A stretch of DNA of 19,433 nt, taken from positions 1 to 19,433 of the forward strand of contig JAGOEH010000046.1 in NCBI GenBank assembly GCA_017997825.1, in the 5' to 3' direction. Each line of letters begins with the position of its first letter. Position 1 is the stretch's first letter. Source of the stretch: Candidatus Delongbacteria bacterium (GTDB lineage Bacteria; JAGOEH01). The notes under the pieces were generated by a model. It ran no database searches and was not told where the DNA came from. It was given only the letters and a program-made list of their open reading frames with translations. The translations under genes were made by a program, and so were the position numbers. Positions 7,538 through 15,374 of the stretch are shown piece after piece.

Positions 7538-9133
7538 TCAGGAGGATTTCCGGATAACGGATTTGAATTCGTGGCTGAAGTATTGAAGCATGGTGCGAAT
7601 CGGAATGAAGGGGGACTGCCCCAAAGCGCATAGGCAGGTTTTATTCATAACATCAGCGGTTTTCAGCATCAGGTTCAGGTCCTCTTCGCTGCCCTCATTC
7701 TTGAGATAACGTTCTAGAATCATGACCAGCCGGTCGGTGCCGTTTCGGCAGGGATTGCATTTGCCGCAGGATTCATGTCGAAAAAATTTAAGCATCGAGA
7801 GCAGCATCTCAGGCATGCTGGTCTTATCATCCATGATCAACAGGGCTCCGGATCCAAGGGCTGTTCCTTTTTCAGCCAGGGATTCATAATCCATCGGGGT
7901 TTCCCACAACGCCCGGGGAATAATACCGCCGGCTGTCCCTCCGGTTTGAGCCGCTTTAAAACCTTTTCCAGCCTTCATTCCGCCCCCATAGGTCTCAATC
8001 ACCTCCTTCAGGGTGATTCCCATCGGGACCTCAATCAAACCGGTATTATTGACACTTCCCAACATCGTATACACCTTGGTTCCGGGAGTTCCGGGAGTTC
8101 CGATCTTACGAAAGGCTTCGGCCCCGTTTCTCAGAATCCAAGGGATATTGGCCAGTGTTTCCACATTATTGACCAAGCTCGGCTTCCCCTGGAATCCGGC
8201 TACATTGGGATAAGGGGGTTTGACTCGCGGATTGCCTCGTTTTCCCTCCATCGATTCCAGCAACGCCGTTTCTTCGCCGCAAACATAAGCCCCGGCTCCG
8301 GTCCGAATCTGGATATCGAAGCTGAATCCCCTTCCGAGAATATCAGTTCCCAGAAATCCAACCATCCTGGCTTTATGCAGGGCCTGATCCAGTTTCTCGA
8401 TCGAGAGACCATATTCACCGCGGATATAGACATAGCCTTTGGAGGCCCCCACGGCATAGGCGGCGATCACCATTCCCTCAATGATCTGATGGGGATTGCC
8501 CTCCATGATCAGACGATCCTTGAAGGTTCCGGGTTCACCCTCATCAGCGTTGCAGATCACAAATTTCGGCTCTGATTTGACCTTAGCGGTAAACTCCCAT
8601 TTCAGACCGGTAGGAAATCCTGCTCCGCCGCGGCCGCGTAATCCGGAATCCTTGATGATTTTTATCACCTGCTCCGGGGTGTACTCCGTCAAAGAACGAA
8701 CCAGGGCCTCATATCCATCATAGGCGATATATTCCTCGATATCGTCGGGATTGATAAACCCGCACTGGTTCAATACAATTCGTTGTTGTTTGTCCAGGGT
8801 GGAACGGGAGAGAGAATAGGCGATCCGGTTTCGCTCGGTTTCCGGGGTGGTGACAAGGAGATCCTTGACAACACGTCCTTTATACAAATGCTCTTCCACG
8901 ATCTGCTTGGCCTTCTGGGGCGTCACAAAACCGTAATAGACATTATCCGGCAACAGGTGAATAACCACCCCTTTGTTGGCAAAGCCCATATTTCCGGTTT
9001 CCATGACCCTGATCTCATCCTGCAGACCCTTCTCACGGATTGAGCATTCAAGAGCATCTTTGACTTCTCTGGCTCCCTGCATCAGGTCGGTGATATCAGC
9101 GGAAACCAGCACATGCATTCGAAATAAAGCCAT
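7538..9133 (-). CDS. Second NuoF-like flavoprotein of the hydrogenase, with cysteine-free N-terminal domain
   Basis: This 531-residue homologue of NuoF/HydB/HndC is last in the hydrogenase operon. It has an N-terminal thioredoxin-like domain (1-90), the FMN- and NADH-binding Rossmann-like domain (GLRGRGGAGFPTGLKW near 168; NADEGEPGTFKDR near 197; YVCGEETALLESMEGKRG near 276), an SLBB-type region, and an N3-type [4Fe-4S] domain with Cys456, Cys459, Cys462 and Cys502. The four positions that carry [2Fe-2S] ligands in the sister NuoF (Cys11, 16, 48, 52) are here Ser, Asp, Asn and Ala. The domain fold appears kept while the cluster is lost. No ferredoxin-like C-terminal extension is present. A Shine-Dalgarno AGGAGG at 9140-9145, 6 nt from the ATG, fixes the start. 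The likely role is an FMN-dependent NAD(P)H or electron-transfer subunit; its partner is inferred to be the NuoE just upstream. Confidence 0.92.
   Translation of the reverse strand: MALFRMHVLVSADITDLMQGAREVKDALECSIREKGLQDEIRVMETGNMGFANKGVVIHLLPDNVYYGFVTPQKAKQIVEEHLYKGRVVKDLLVTTPETERNRIAYSLSRSTLDKQQRIVLNQCGFINPDDIEEYIAYDGYEALVRSLTEYTPEQVIKIIKDSGLRGRGGAGFPTGLKWEFTAKVKSEPKFVICNADEGEPGTFKDRLIMEGNPHQIIEGMVIAAYAVGASKGYVYIRGEYGLSIEKLDQALHKARMVGFLGTDILGRGFSFDIQIRTGAGAYVCGEETALLESMEGKRGNPRVKPPYPNVAGFQGKPSLVNNVETLANIPWILRNGAEAFRKIGTPGTPGTKVYTMLGSVNNTGLIEVPMGITLKEVIETYGGGMKAGKGFKAAQTGGTAGGIIPRALWETPMDYESLAEKGTALGSGALLIMDDKTSMPEMLLSMLKFFRHESCGKCNPCRNGTDRLVMILERYLKNEGSEEDLNLMLKTADVMNKTCLCALGQSPFIPIRTMLQYFSHEFKSVIRKSS
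8081..8098. repeat. Short 9-bp tandem repeat within the second nuoF
   Basis: The unit tccgggagt occurs twice head to tail and begins a third time. It encodes the GTPGTPGTK stretch of the NuoF protein, in a loop that varies in length among homologues. It is probably a small slippage product without functional meaning. Confidence 0.6.
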
Positions 9134-9150
9134 TCATATCCTCCTGATGG

Positions 9151-9627
9151 TTAGGGTAGTTTCGAGAGAATCTCATTGATTTTGGAGGGCGTCAGATTGC
9201 CGACCATTTCATCATTGATCATCATGGCCGGCGCTACGGCGCAAATCCCGAGACAACTGGTAAGTTCCAGCGTGAATCGGCCGTCGGGGGTGGTTTCTCC
9301 GACCCCGATATTCAGGTGGGACTTGAGATGATCAATAATCGATTCACTCCCCATCAGGTGACATGGTGGAGATTCACAAATCCGGATAATGTATTTTCCC
9401 CGGGGTTTGGTTGAAAAAAGACTATAGAACGTAATGACGCCATATAGCTGGGCCAGGGGAATATTCAATCGCCGGCTCAGGTAATCCAGCACTTCGGTCG
9501 GCAGCGAATACTGAAACAGTGTTTCCACCTCACGAAGCAGCATCAGCAAGGTCCCATCCTGGACATCATAGCGGGCAATGATCCGGTCCAGATGGGCTTG
9601 GGTTTCCTGGGTAAGTATCGTGGACAT
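9151..9627 (-). CDS. Second NuoE-like [2Fe-2S] subunit of the hydrogenase
   Basis: This 158-residue NuoE/HydC/HndA-type protein has an N-terminal helical bundle and a thioredoxin-like [2Fe-2S] domain. Ligands Cys84 and Cys89 (CESPPC) and Cys125 and Cys129 (CLGIC) are all present, and the conserved YGVITFYSLF segment is at 62-71. In complex I and bifurcating hydrogenases, NuoE docks on NuoF near FMN and carries the N1a-type cluster. It lies 17 nt upstream of the second NuoF, which supports their being a pair. Its Shine-Dalgarno (GGGAG, 9634-9638) lies next to the end of hydA. Low similarity to the first NuoE of the operon suggests ancient divergence or separate recruitment rather than a recent duplication. 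Confidence 0.93.
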   Translation of the reverse strand: MSTILTQETQAHLDRIIARYDVQDGTLLMLLREVETLFQYSLPTEVLDYLSRRLNIPLAQLYGVITFYSLFSTKPRGKYIIRICESPPCHLMGSESIIDHLKSHLNIGVGETTPDGRFTLELTSCLGICAVAPAMMINDEMVGNLTPSKINEILSKLP

Positions 9628-9638
9628 AGTTATCTCCC

Positions 9639-11405
9639 TTAGCGTTCATCGTTGGGAACTACAACCGGACGGGGTGCATAGTGAGTATGCAGCAGGTGGT
9701 GGGAGCGTTCGCCCAAGGGTTTTCCCAGATAGTCCTGATAGATTTTTTCGATGGAGGGATTTTTATGGGATTTACGGATCGGGAGTCCGGCGTCGGCACG
9801 GTAGATAGCATCCATCCGTTTGGATTTGACCTCATCCAGATCGGCATCCTTCGGAATCGGCTGGCCGCCGCCGCCCAGGCATCCTCCAGGACAGGTCATG
9901 ATCTCGATAAAGGTGTAATCGCATTCACCCGCGCGAATCATATCCAGAATCTTGCGGGCATTGGCCATTCCATGAGCAATCGCCACCTTGACCGGAGTCC
10001 CGGCCAGATCAACGGTAGCTTCCTTGATCCCCTTAAATCCACGGACGCTTTCGAAATCGATTTTGGGTAGATCCTGCTTGACGACCACTTCATAAACCGT
10101 ACGCAGCGCCGCTTCCATTACACCGCCGGTCGCACCGAAAATCACAGCCGCCCCGGTCGATTCACCCAACGGATCATCATATTTTTCATCCGCCAAGCGT
10201 CCAAAATCGATACCGGCCATTCGGACCATGCGTCCCAGTTCCCGGGTGGTCAATACGTAGTCCACATCCTGATAACCGGAGGCTTTCATCTCCGGCCGCT
10301 GACATTCATATTTCTTGGCGGTGCAGGGCATAATCGAAACCGAAACGATCTTGGCCGGATCAATTCCCATTTTCTCCGCCCAGTAGGTCTTGATTAGCGG
10401 TCCCATCATTTGCTGGGGAGACTTGCAGGTGGAGATATGGGGCAGCAAATCCGGATAAAAGGTTTCACAAAAGCGGATCCATCCGGGCGAACAGGAGGTC
10501 ATCATCGGCAGGGTCCCCTTGTTCTGGATCCGATGCAGCAGTTCATGCCCCTCTTCGATGATGGTCAGATCGGCGGAGAAATCGGTATCAAAGACATATT
10601 TGAATCCAAGACGGCGAAGGGCCGCCACCATCTGGCCGGTCACAATCGAGCCGTAGGGCTTGCCCAGTTCTTCGCCCAGCGCGATACGGGTAGCCGGTGC
10701 AGTCTGGACTACCACTACTTTGTTCGGATCGTTGATGGCTTCGATGACCGGATCGATATCCTCTTTTTCATACAGAGCTCCGACCGGACAGGCGATAATG
10801 CACTGCCCGCAGTTGATGCAGTAGGAATCAGCCAGTTTAGGAAATCCGGCGGCTGCAATATGGGCCTGATAGCCGCGATCGGCAAAATCGATGGCATTAA
10901 CAGTCTGGACCATAGCGCAAGTCTGAACGCATCGGCCGCACAAAATACAGCGGTCATAGTCGCGGCAAACCGAAGGACCGGACTCATCCGCTCCTTTTTC
11001 CCTCTGGTTGACCAGGGCATTGCCGTAGGGATTATTTCGAATGGCATATTGTTCGGCCAGGGTCTGCAACTCACAATTATTGTTGCGGGTACAGGTGTTG
11101 CATTCGTGAACACCGCTGGAAATCAGCAGTTCCAATACCGTCCGCCGGGCTTCAATCACATTCCTGCTTCGGGTCGAGATGATCATTCCGCTCCGCTCGA
11201 TCGGTAGCGCACATGAAGCTTGCAGTCCGCGCATTCCTTCCACCTCGACCACGCATATCCGACAAGCACCCGGAAAATAATCCAAGGCCGGATACATGCA
11301 CAAGCTTGGGATTTTAACCCCGATCTGACGGGCCGCATCGATCACCCGGGTTCCCGCTTCGACTTCAACGTTGATGCCATCTATGGTAACACTGAGCATA
11401 CTCAT
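9639..11405 (-). CDS. hydA: [FeFe]-hydrogenase catalytic subunit HydA/HndD-type
   Basis: This 588-residue protein catalyses reversible H2 oxidation and proton reduction at the H-cluster. Domains in order are: a plant-type [2Fe-2S] ferredoxin domain (Cys36, 48, 51, 65); a NuoG-like [4Fe-4S] site (HECNTC then Cys111, His100); a 2[4Fe-4S] ferredoxin domain (CILCGRCVQTC and CINCGQCIIAC, about 153-210); the H-cluster domain; and a C-terminal small-subunit-like domain (about 525-588). H-cluster motifs are L1 TSCSPGW at 303-309, L2 MPCTAKKYE with Cys361, and L3 TCPGGCLGGGGQP with Cys505 and Cys509. All four H-cluster cysteines are present. L1 has Ser306 where many hydrogenases have a second Cys. The modular architecture matches NAD(P)-linked and bifurcating enzymes. 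It has a Shine-Dalgarno AAGGAGG at 11413-11419, 7 nt from the ATG. No maturases are in the window. Confidence 0.97.
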   Translation of the reverse strand: MSMLSVTIDGINVEVEAGTRVIDAARQIGVKIPSLCMYPALDYFPGACRICVVEVEGMRGLQASCALPIERSGMIISTRSRNVIEARRTVLELLISSGVHECNTCTRNNNCELQTLAEQYAIRNNPYGNALVNQREKGADESGPSVCRDYDRCILCGRCVQTCAMVQTVNAIDFADRGYQAHIAAAGFPKLADSYCINCGQCIIACPVGALYEKEDIDPVIEAINDPNKVVVVQTAPATRIALGEELGKPYGSIVTGQMVAALRRLGFKYVFDTDFSADLTIIEEGHELLHRIQNKGTLPMMTSCSPGWIRFCETFYPDLLPHISTCKSPQQMMGPLIKTYWAEKMGIDPAKIVSVSIMPCTAKKYECQRPEMKASGYQDVDYVLTTRELGRMVRMAGIDFGRLADEKYDDPLGESTGAAVIFGATGGVMEAALRTVYEVVVKQDLPKIDFESVRGFKGIKEATVDLAGTPVKVAIAHGMANARKILDMIRAGECDYTFIEIMTCPGGCLGGGGQPIPKDADLDEVKSKRMDAIYRADAGLPIRKSHKNPSIEKIYQDYLGKPLGERSHHLLHTHYAPRPVVVPNDER

Positions 11406-11425
11406 TGATTATCCTCCTTGAATTG

Positions 11426-14400
11426 TTAAGCTTGACGATCGCATCGCAGGCAACGTTTGGCTTCTTCCATGGCCAACTCGACAGTATAACCGCTTTCAAC
11501 TTCCGGAAACTTCGGATTCAGGCGATCCCGGACCGGCAGATCCGGCATGATCCGTTGAGGTTTTTCAATAATCTCCTCATCTTCCGGAGGAATGGGAATC
11601 CCGATTTCGGTTTCGGGTAGCGCTTCATACTGGAAGGAAACCGCCCGGCCATTCAGGAATTGTTTGATATAACGGGCTGCAGTGTGACCGGCCTTAATGG
11701 CCTCGATCACGGTTTTAGGACCGGAAACGGCATCACCGCCGGCAAAAACGCCCTGACTACCGGTATACAGTGTGTCCGGATCGACAGCGATCGTGTTCCA
11801 GCGAGTCAGTCGAATTCCGTTGTTTTCCGGGATAAAATCACTATCAACGGATTGACTGATCGCCGGAATCACCATATCCACCGGGATAACAAATTCACTG
11901 CCCGCAGCCGGAACCGGTTTGCGTCGTCCGGATTTATCGAATTCATTCAAGGTCATACGGATGCATTCAATGGCTTCGACCCGGCCGTTGCCGAGAATTT
12001 TGATGGGATTGGCCAGGAAGATGAATTCGACACCTTCCTGCTCGGCCTGATGGAGCTCTTCCGGATCCGCCGGCATTAATTCCTTCTGCCGACGATAAAT
12101 CACCGTCACCTTTTTGGCGCCCATCCGCAAGGCGGTACGGGCGGAATCGATGGCGGCGTTTCCACCGCCGACTACTGCCACCTGCTGCCCCACTGAAACC
12201 GGGTTATTCAGATTAACTTCTCGCAGAAAATCGATCCCTCCCATCACTCCGGGCAAATCCTCGCCCGGAACGGAAAGTTTCAGGCCGGCCTGAGCCCCCA
12301 CTGCCAGCAGGAGGGCCTGGTTATCCTTTTTAAGCTGATCCAGGCTGATATCCTTGCCGATCCGGGTATTGAACCGGAATTCAACTCCCATATGCTGGAT
12401 ATAGCGGGTTTCATAATCCAGGATCTCAGCCGGTAACCGGTAATTGGGGATTCCCCAGGCCAGCATCCCGCCGGCTTTGGGCATCGCATCATATACCGTC
12501 ACCCGGTATCCATCCAGAGCCAGATCATAAGCCGCGGTCAATCCGGTCGGACCGGCACCGACTATGGCGACCCGTTCCGGACGCTCCTGTTTGGAGATCG
12601 GGATCTGGATATGGGGCTGATTCTGGATTTCCCAATCAGCCGCAAAGCGTTTCAGCCACTTGATGGCAATCGATTCATCCGTCTGTCCCCGCCGGCATTT
12701 GGATTGACACGGGTGATGACAGACCCGGCCACAGATTCCGGGCAACGGATTACGTTCCCGAATCAATTGCAGCGCATCCTTGAACCGACCCTCCCCGATC
12801 AGAGCCACATACCCGGGCACATTGATACCGACCGGACAGGCATTTTGACAGGGGGATTGGAACAGGGATGAACATACTCCAGCCGAACACTTTTTATATT
12901 TAATATGTTCTTCATATTCATGCCGGAAATAGCGAAGGGTACTCAGTACCGGATTGGCCGCCGTCTGCCCCAACCCGCACAGGGCTGTCTTGGTTATCTG
13001 CTCTCCCAGATTGATCAGCAGATCGATGTCCTCCATCTTCCCTTCACCACGGGTAATCCGATTTAGAATCTGCAGCATCCGCTTGGTTCCTACCCGACAG
13101 GGGGTGCATTTACCGCAGGATTCCTCGACAATAAAATCCATAAAAAACCGAGCCAGATCGACCATACAGGTATCTTCATCCATAATGATCAATCCGCCTG
13201 AACCCACAATCGCCCCCAGCTTTTTCAGAGACTCATAATCGACCGGGGTATTCAGATACTCCTTGGGGATACATCCGCCGGAAGGCCCTCCGGCCTGAAC
13301 GGCTTTAAACTCTTTCCCCTTAGGAACTCCGCCGCCGATATCATAAATGATCTCTCCCATCGGAATTCCCATCGGGACCTCGATCAAACCGGTATTGTTG
13401 ATCGCACCGGCCAAGGCAAACACTTTGGTTCCTTTGCTGCCTTCCGTACCCCACTGGGCAAACCATTCACCCCCGTTCAGAATGATGGGAGGGATATTGG
13501 CATAGGTTTCCACATTGTTCAGCAGGGTAGGACAATCGAACAAGCCCTTGACCGCCGGATAGGGAGGACGGGGGCGCGGCATCCCGCGTTTGCCCTCGAC
13601 CGAATGGATCAGTGCCGTTTCTTCGCCGCATACAAAGGCTCCGGCACCGACCCGGATATCCAGGTCAAAGGAAAAATCGGTATCCAGAATAGTTTTCCCG
13701 AGCAAACCATACTCCCGTGCCTGCATGATGGCTTTGGAGAGTCGTTCGATAGCTAAAGGATATTCAGCTCTGACATAAACGAATCCCTGATCGGATCCGA
13801 TAGTCCGCCCGGCAATAGCCATCGCTTCGATCACCGAATGAGGATCCCCCTCCAGCACCGAACGATCCATGAACGCCCCCGGATCACCTTCATCGGCATT
13901 ACACAGCACATATTTTTTGCCGGTGGGGGATTGCCGAGCCAGATCCCATTTGATCCCGGTAATAAACCCGCCACCTCCGCGTCCGCGAAGTCCCGATTTC
14001 TTGACGGTTTCCACCACCTGTTCCGGGGTCATTTCAGTCAAGACCTTAGCCAGCGCCTGGTACCCATCACGGGCTATATACTCATCGATCGACTCGGGAT
14101 TGATGATTCCGGAATTTCGCAACACCACTTTGATTTGGCGCTGAAAATAAGCGATATCTTTATAGGTCTCGGCGATCTTTTGGCTCCCCTTTTCCTGATA
14201 GAGCAATTTCCTGACCGGCCGGCCTTTGATAAAATGCTCATCGACAATCAGACTGACATCCTGGGGGGTGATTTTTTGATAAAAAACGCCTTCCGGATAA
14301 ACCACCACCACCGGCCCGATATCGCAGGTTCCGACACAACCGGTCTGAATCAGCCGGATTTCCTTTGATAAACCCCGTTGGGTTAGTTCCTCTTCGAAGA

Positions 14401-14479
14401 CCTGGTAAACTGATGCACTTCCGGAAGAAAGGCAAGCGCCACCAGCACAAACCAGAACCTGCATGCGATACATTTCCAT
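11426..14479 (-). CDS. NuoF-GltD/NfnL-like fusion flavoprotein of the hydrogenase
   Basis: This 1017-residue fusion begins with a thioredoxin-like [2Fe-2S] domain (Cys11, 16, 48, 52). A NuoF flavin domain follows (GLRGRGGGGFITGIKW near 166, NADEGDPGAFMDR near 195), then an N3-type [4Fe-4S] site (Cys455, 458, 461, 501). From about 525 it continues as a GltD/NfnL-like module. Two cysteine quartets (531, 536, 544, 548 and 583, 587, 591, 595) should bind two [4Fe-4S] clusters. GxGxxG at 641-646 binds FAD, and GGGNAA at 771-776 starts an NAD(P)H Rossmann fold with the YRRQKELMPA motif that follows it in GltD. AGGDAVSGP lies near 912, and a terminal CLRC at 1010-1013. The protein thus offers FMN, FAD and two nucleotide sites. 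A GGGGAGG Shine-Dalgarno at 14489-14495 supports the ATG used. Confidence 0.95.
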   Translation of the reverse strand: MEMYRMQVLVCAGGACLSSGSASVYQVFEEELTQRGLSKEIRLIQTGCVGTCDIGPVVVVYPEGVFYQKITPQDVSLIVDEHFIKGRPVRKLLYQEKGSQKIAETYKDIAYFQRQIKVVLRNSGIINPESIDEYIARDGYQALAKVLTEMTPEQVVETVKKSGLRGRGGGGFITGIKWDLARQSPTGKKYVLCNADEGDPGAFMDRSVLEGDPHSVIEAMAIAGRTIGSDQGFVYVRAEYPLAIERLSKAIMQAREYGLLGKTILDTDFSFDLDIRVGAGAFVCGEETALIHSVEGKRGMPRPRPPYPAVKGLFDCPTLLNNVETYANIPPIILNGGEWFAQWGTEGSKGTKVFALAGAINNTGLIEVPMGIPMGEIIYDIGGGVPKGKEFKAVQAGGPSGGCIPKEYLNTPVDYESLKKLGAIVGSGGLIIMDEDTCMVDLARFFMDFIVEESCGKCTPCRVGTKRMLQILNRITRGEGKMEDIDLLINLGEQITKTALCGLGQTAANPVLSTLRYFRHEYEEHIKYKKCSAGVCSSLFQSPCQNACPVGINVPGYVALIGEGRFKDALQLIRERNPLPGICGRVCHHPCQSKCRRGQTDESIAIKWLKRFAADWEIQNQPHIQIPISKQERPERVAIVGAGPTGLTAAYDLALDGYRVTVYDAMPKAGGMLAWGIPNYRLPAEILDYETRYIQHMGVEFRFNTRIGKDISLDQLKKDNQALLLAVGAQAGLKLSVPGEDLPGVMGGIDFLREVNLNNPVSVGQQVAVVGGGNAAIDSARTALRMGAKKVTVIYRRQKELMPADPEELHQAEQEGVEFIFLANPIKILGNGRVEAIECIRMTLNEFDKSGRRKPVPAAGSEFVIPVDMVIPAISQSVDSDFIPENNGIRLTRWNTIAVDPDTLYTGSQGVFAGGDAVSGPKTVIEAIKAGHTAARYIKQFLNGRAVSFQYEALPETEIGIPIPPEDEEIIEKPQRIMPDLPVRDRLNPKFPEVESGYTVELAMEEAKRCLRCDRQA

Positions 14480-14497
14480 TAAGGATTGCCTCCCCTC

Positions 14498-14857
14498 TTA
14501 TTTCAACAGATAGGATTCCACCAACTGACCGTTGATGAGGTGGTCGTTGATCACTTTACGGATTTTTTCGGGTGTCATCAACTGATACCGGACCATCTGA
14601 CCTTCCATTTCGACGGTCACGACCGGTTCACGGTCGCATAACCCGATGCAGCTGCTCTGAGTGATGGCTATATCTTTCAAACCGCGTTTGCCGATTTCAT
14701 CCATCACGGCGTTCAATACGTCTCGGGCGCCGGCGGCGATCCCGCAGGTTCCCATATGAACCACAATTTTTTTCGTGAAATTGTCACTTCGTTCTTGAGA
14801 AATCTCTTGATAGTGTTCCTTGATCTTGCGCAGATCATTCAGATTGAGCTTTGCCAT
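14498..14857 (-). CDS. hndB: HndB-like thioredoxin-fold (2Fe-2S) ferredoxin subunit
   Basis: This 119-residue protein matches the thioredoxin-like ferredoxin found between NuoE and NuoF genes in HndABCD-type hydrogenases. A basic, probably helical N-terminus (1-28) precedes the fold. The family motif HMGTCGIAAGARD lies at 34-46, and SSCIGLCDREPVV at 68-80. Only three cysteines exist in the protein (38, 70, 74), one short of a standard quartet. His34 is nearby, but whether it binds a cluster is unknown. It has a GGAGGG Shine-Dalgarno at 14863-14868, 5 nt from the ATG, and the gene sits 14 nt after the NuoE stop and 18 nt before the fusion gene. It probably docks on the NuoF part of the fusion. 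The symbol is by analogy with Desulfovibrio HndB. Confidence 0.85.
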   Translation of the reverse strand: MAKLNLNDLRKIKEHYQEISQERSDNFTKKIVVHMGTCGIAAGARDVLNAVMDEIGKRGLKDIAITQSSCIGLCDREPVVTVEMEGQMVRYQLMTPEKIRKVINDHLINGQLVESYLLK

Positions 14858-14871
14858 GGGGTCCCTCCGTC

Positions 14872-15372
14872 TTAATCATACTTGGCCAGAATCTCAGCGA
14901 CCTTGGTTACCTTCATCCGCTGATAAACCTCGTCATCCACCACCATCACCGGAGCCAAACCACAGGCCCCGACACAACGATTGACTTCGAGAGTAAACCG
15001 CATATCCTTGGAAGTCTGGTTGACATCGATTCCCAATTCGGAATGGATATAATCCAAAATCCGTTTTCCTCCGCGAACATAACAGGCTGTTCCAAGGCAA
15101 ACCCGGATGGTGTGACGCCCCCGGGGCACCATGGTAAAAAATGAGTAAAACGTTACGACACCATAAATCTCACTCAACGGAATGTCCATCTTGTCCGAGA
15201 CATATTTCTGGACGGTCATGGGCAAATATCCGAATATTCCCTGGGCTTGATGCAGCACCATGATCAACGATCCGGGAACATTCCGGTACTCATCAATCAC
15301 GTGATCGAGCAGTTGATACTTCTCCTGTTCAGACATTTGGTCAGGTTTATAGTCTTTAAGGTTCAGCAACAC
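14872..15372 (-). CDS. hndA: First NuoE-like [2Fe-2S] subunit (HndA-like), first gene of the hydrogenase operon
   Basis: This NuoE/HndA-type protein of 166 residues, if the GTG is used, has the N-terminal helical bundle and a C-terminal thioredoxin-like domain. All four [2Fe-2S] ligands are present: Cys92 and Cys97 (CLGTAC) and Cys133 and Cys137 (CVGAC). The conserved YGVVTFYSFF lies at 70-79. No ATG is available at the N-terminus. The gene opens with three adjacent possible codons, GTG (15370-15372), TTG (15367-15369) and CTG. A strong AAAGGAGG at 15375-15382 is only 2 nt from the GTG and 5 nt from the TTG, so the real start may be the TTG. It is the promoter-proximal gene of the operon and should pair with the NuoF half of the fusion. 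Confidence 0.93.
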   Translation of the reverse strand: MLLNLKDYKPDQMSEQEKYQLLDHVIDEYRNVPGSLIMVLHQAQGIFGYLPMTVQKYVSDKMDIPLSEIYGVVTFYSFFTMVPRGRHTIRVCLGTACYVRGGKRILDYIHSELGIDVNQTSKDMRFTLEVNRCVGACGLAPVMVVDDEVYQRMKVTKVAEILAKYD

Positions 15373-15374
15373 TG

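Noticed and set aside
7775-8575. 266-codon open frame on the plus strand opposite the second nuoF
   Set aside because: It is fully antisense to a gene with clear catalytic motifs. Its translation has no recognisable domain and is rich in Ser, Gly and His, as expected of a shadow frame.
10410-11207. 265-codon open frame on the plus strand opposite hydA
   Set aside because: It is antisense to the ferredoxin and H-cluster domains of HydA. No family features were seen and no ribosome binding site supports it.
13838-14368. 176-codon open frame on the plus strand opposite the NuoF-GltD fusion
   Set aside because: It mirrors the conserved FMN domain of the real gene, and its length follows from codon bias on the other strand.
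7538-15372. Reading the NuoE/NuoF genes as part of respiratory complex I
   Set aside because: No membrane-arm or Q-module genes are nearby, and HydA with a full H-cluster takes the place of NuoG, so a soluble hydrogenase is the better explanation.
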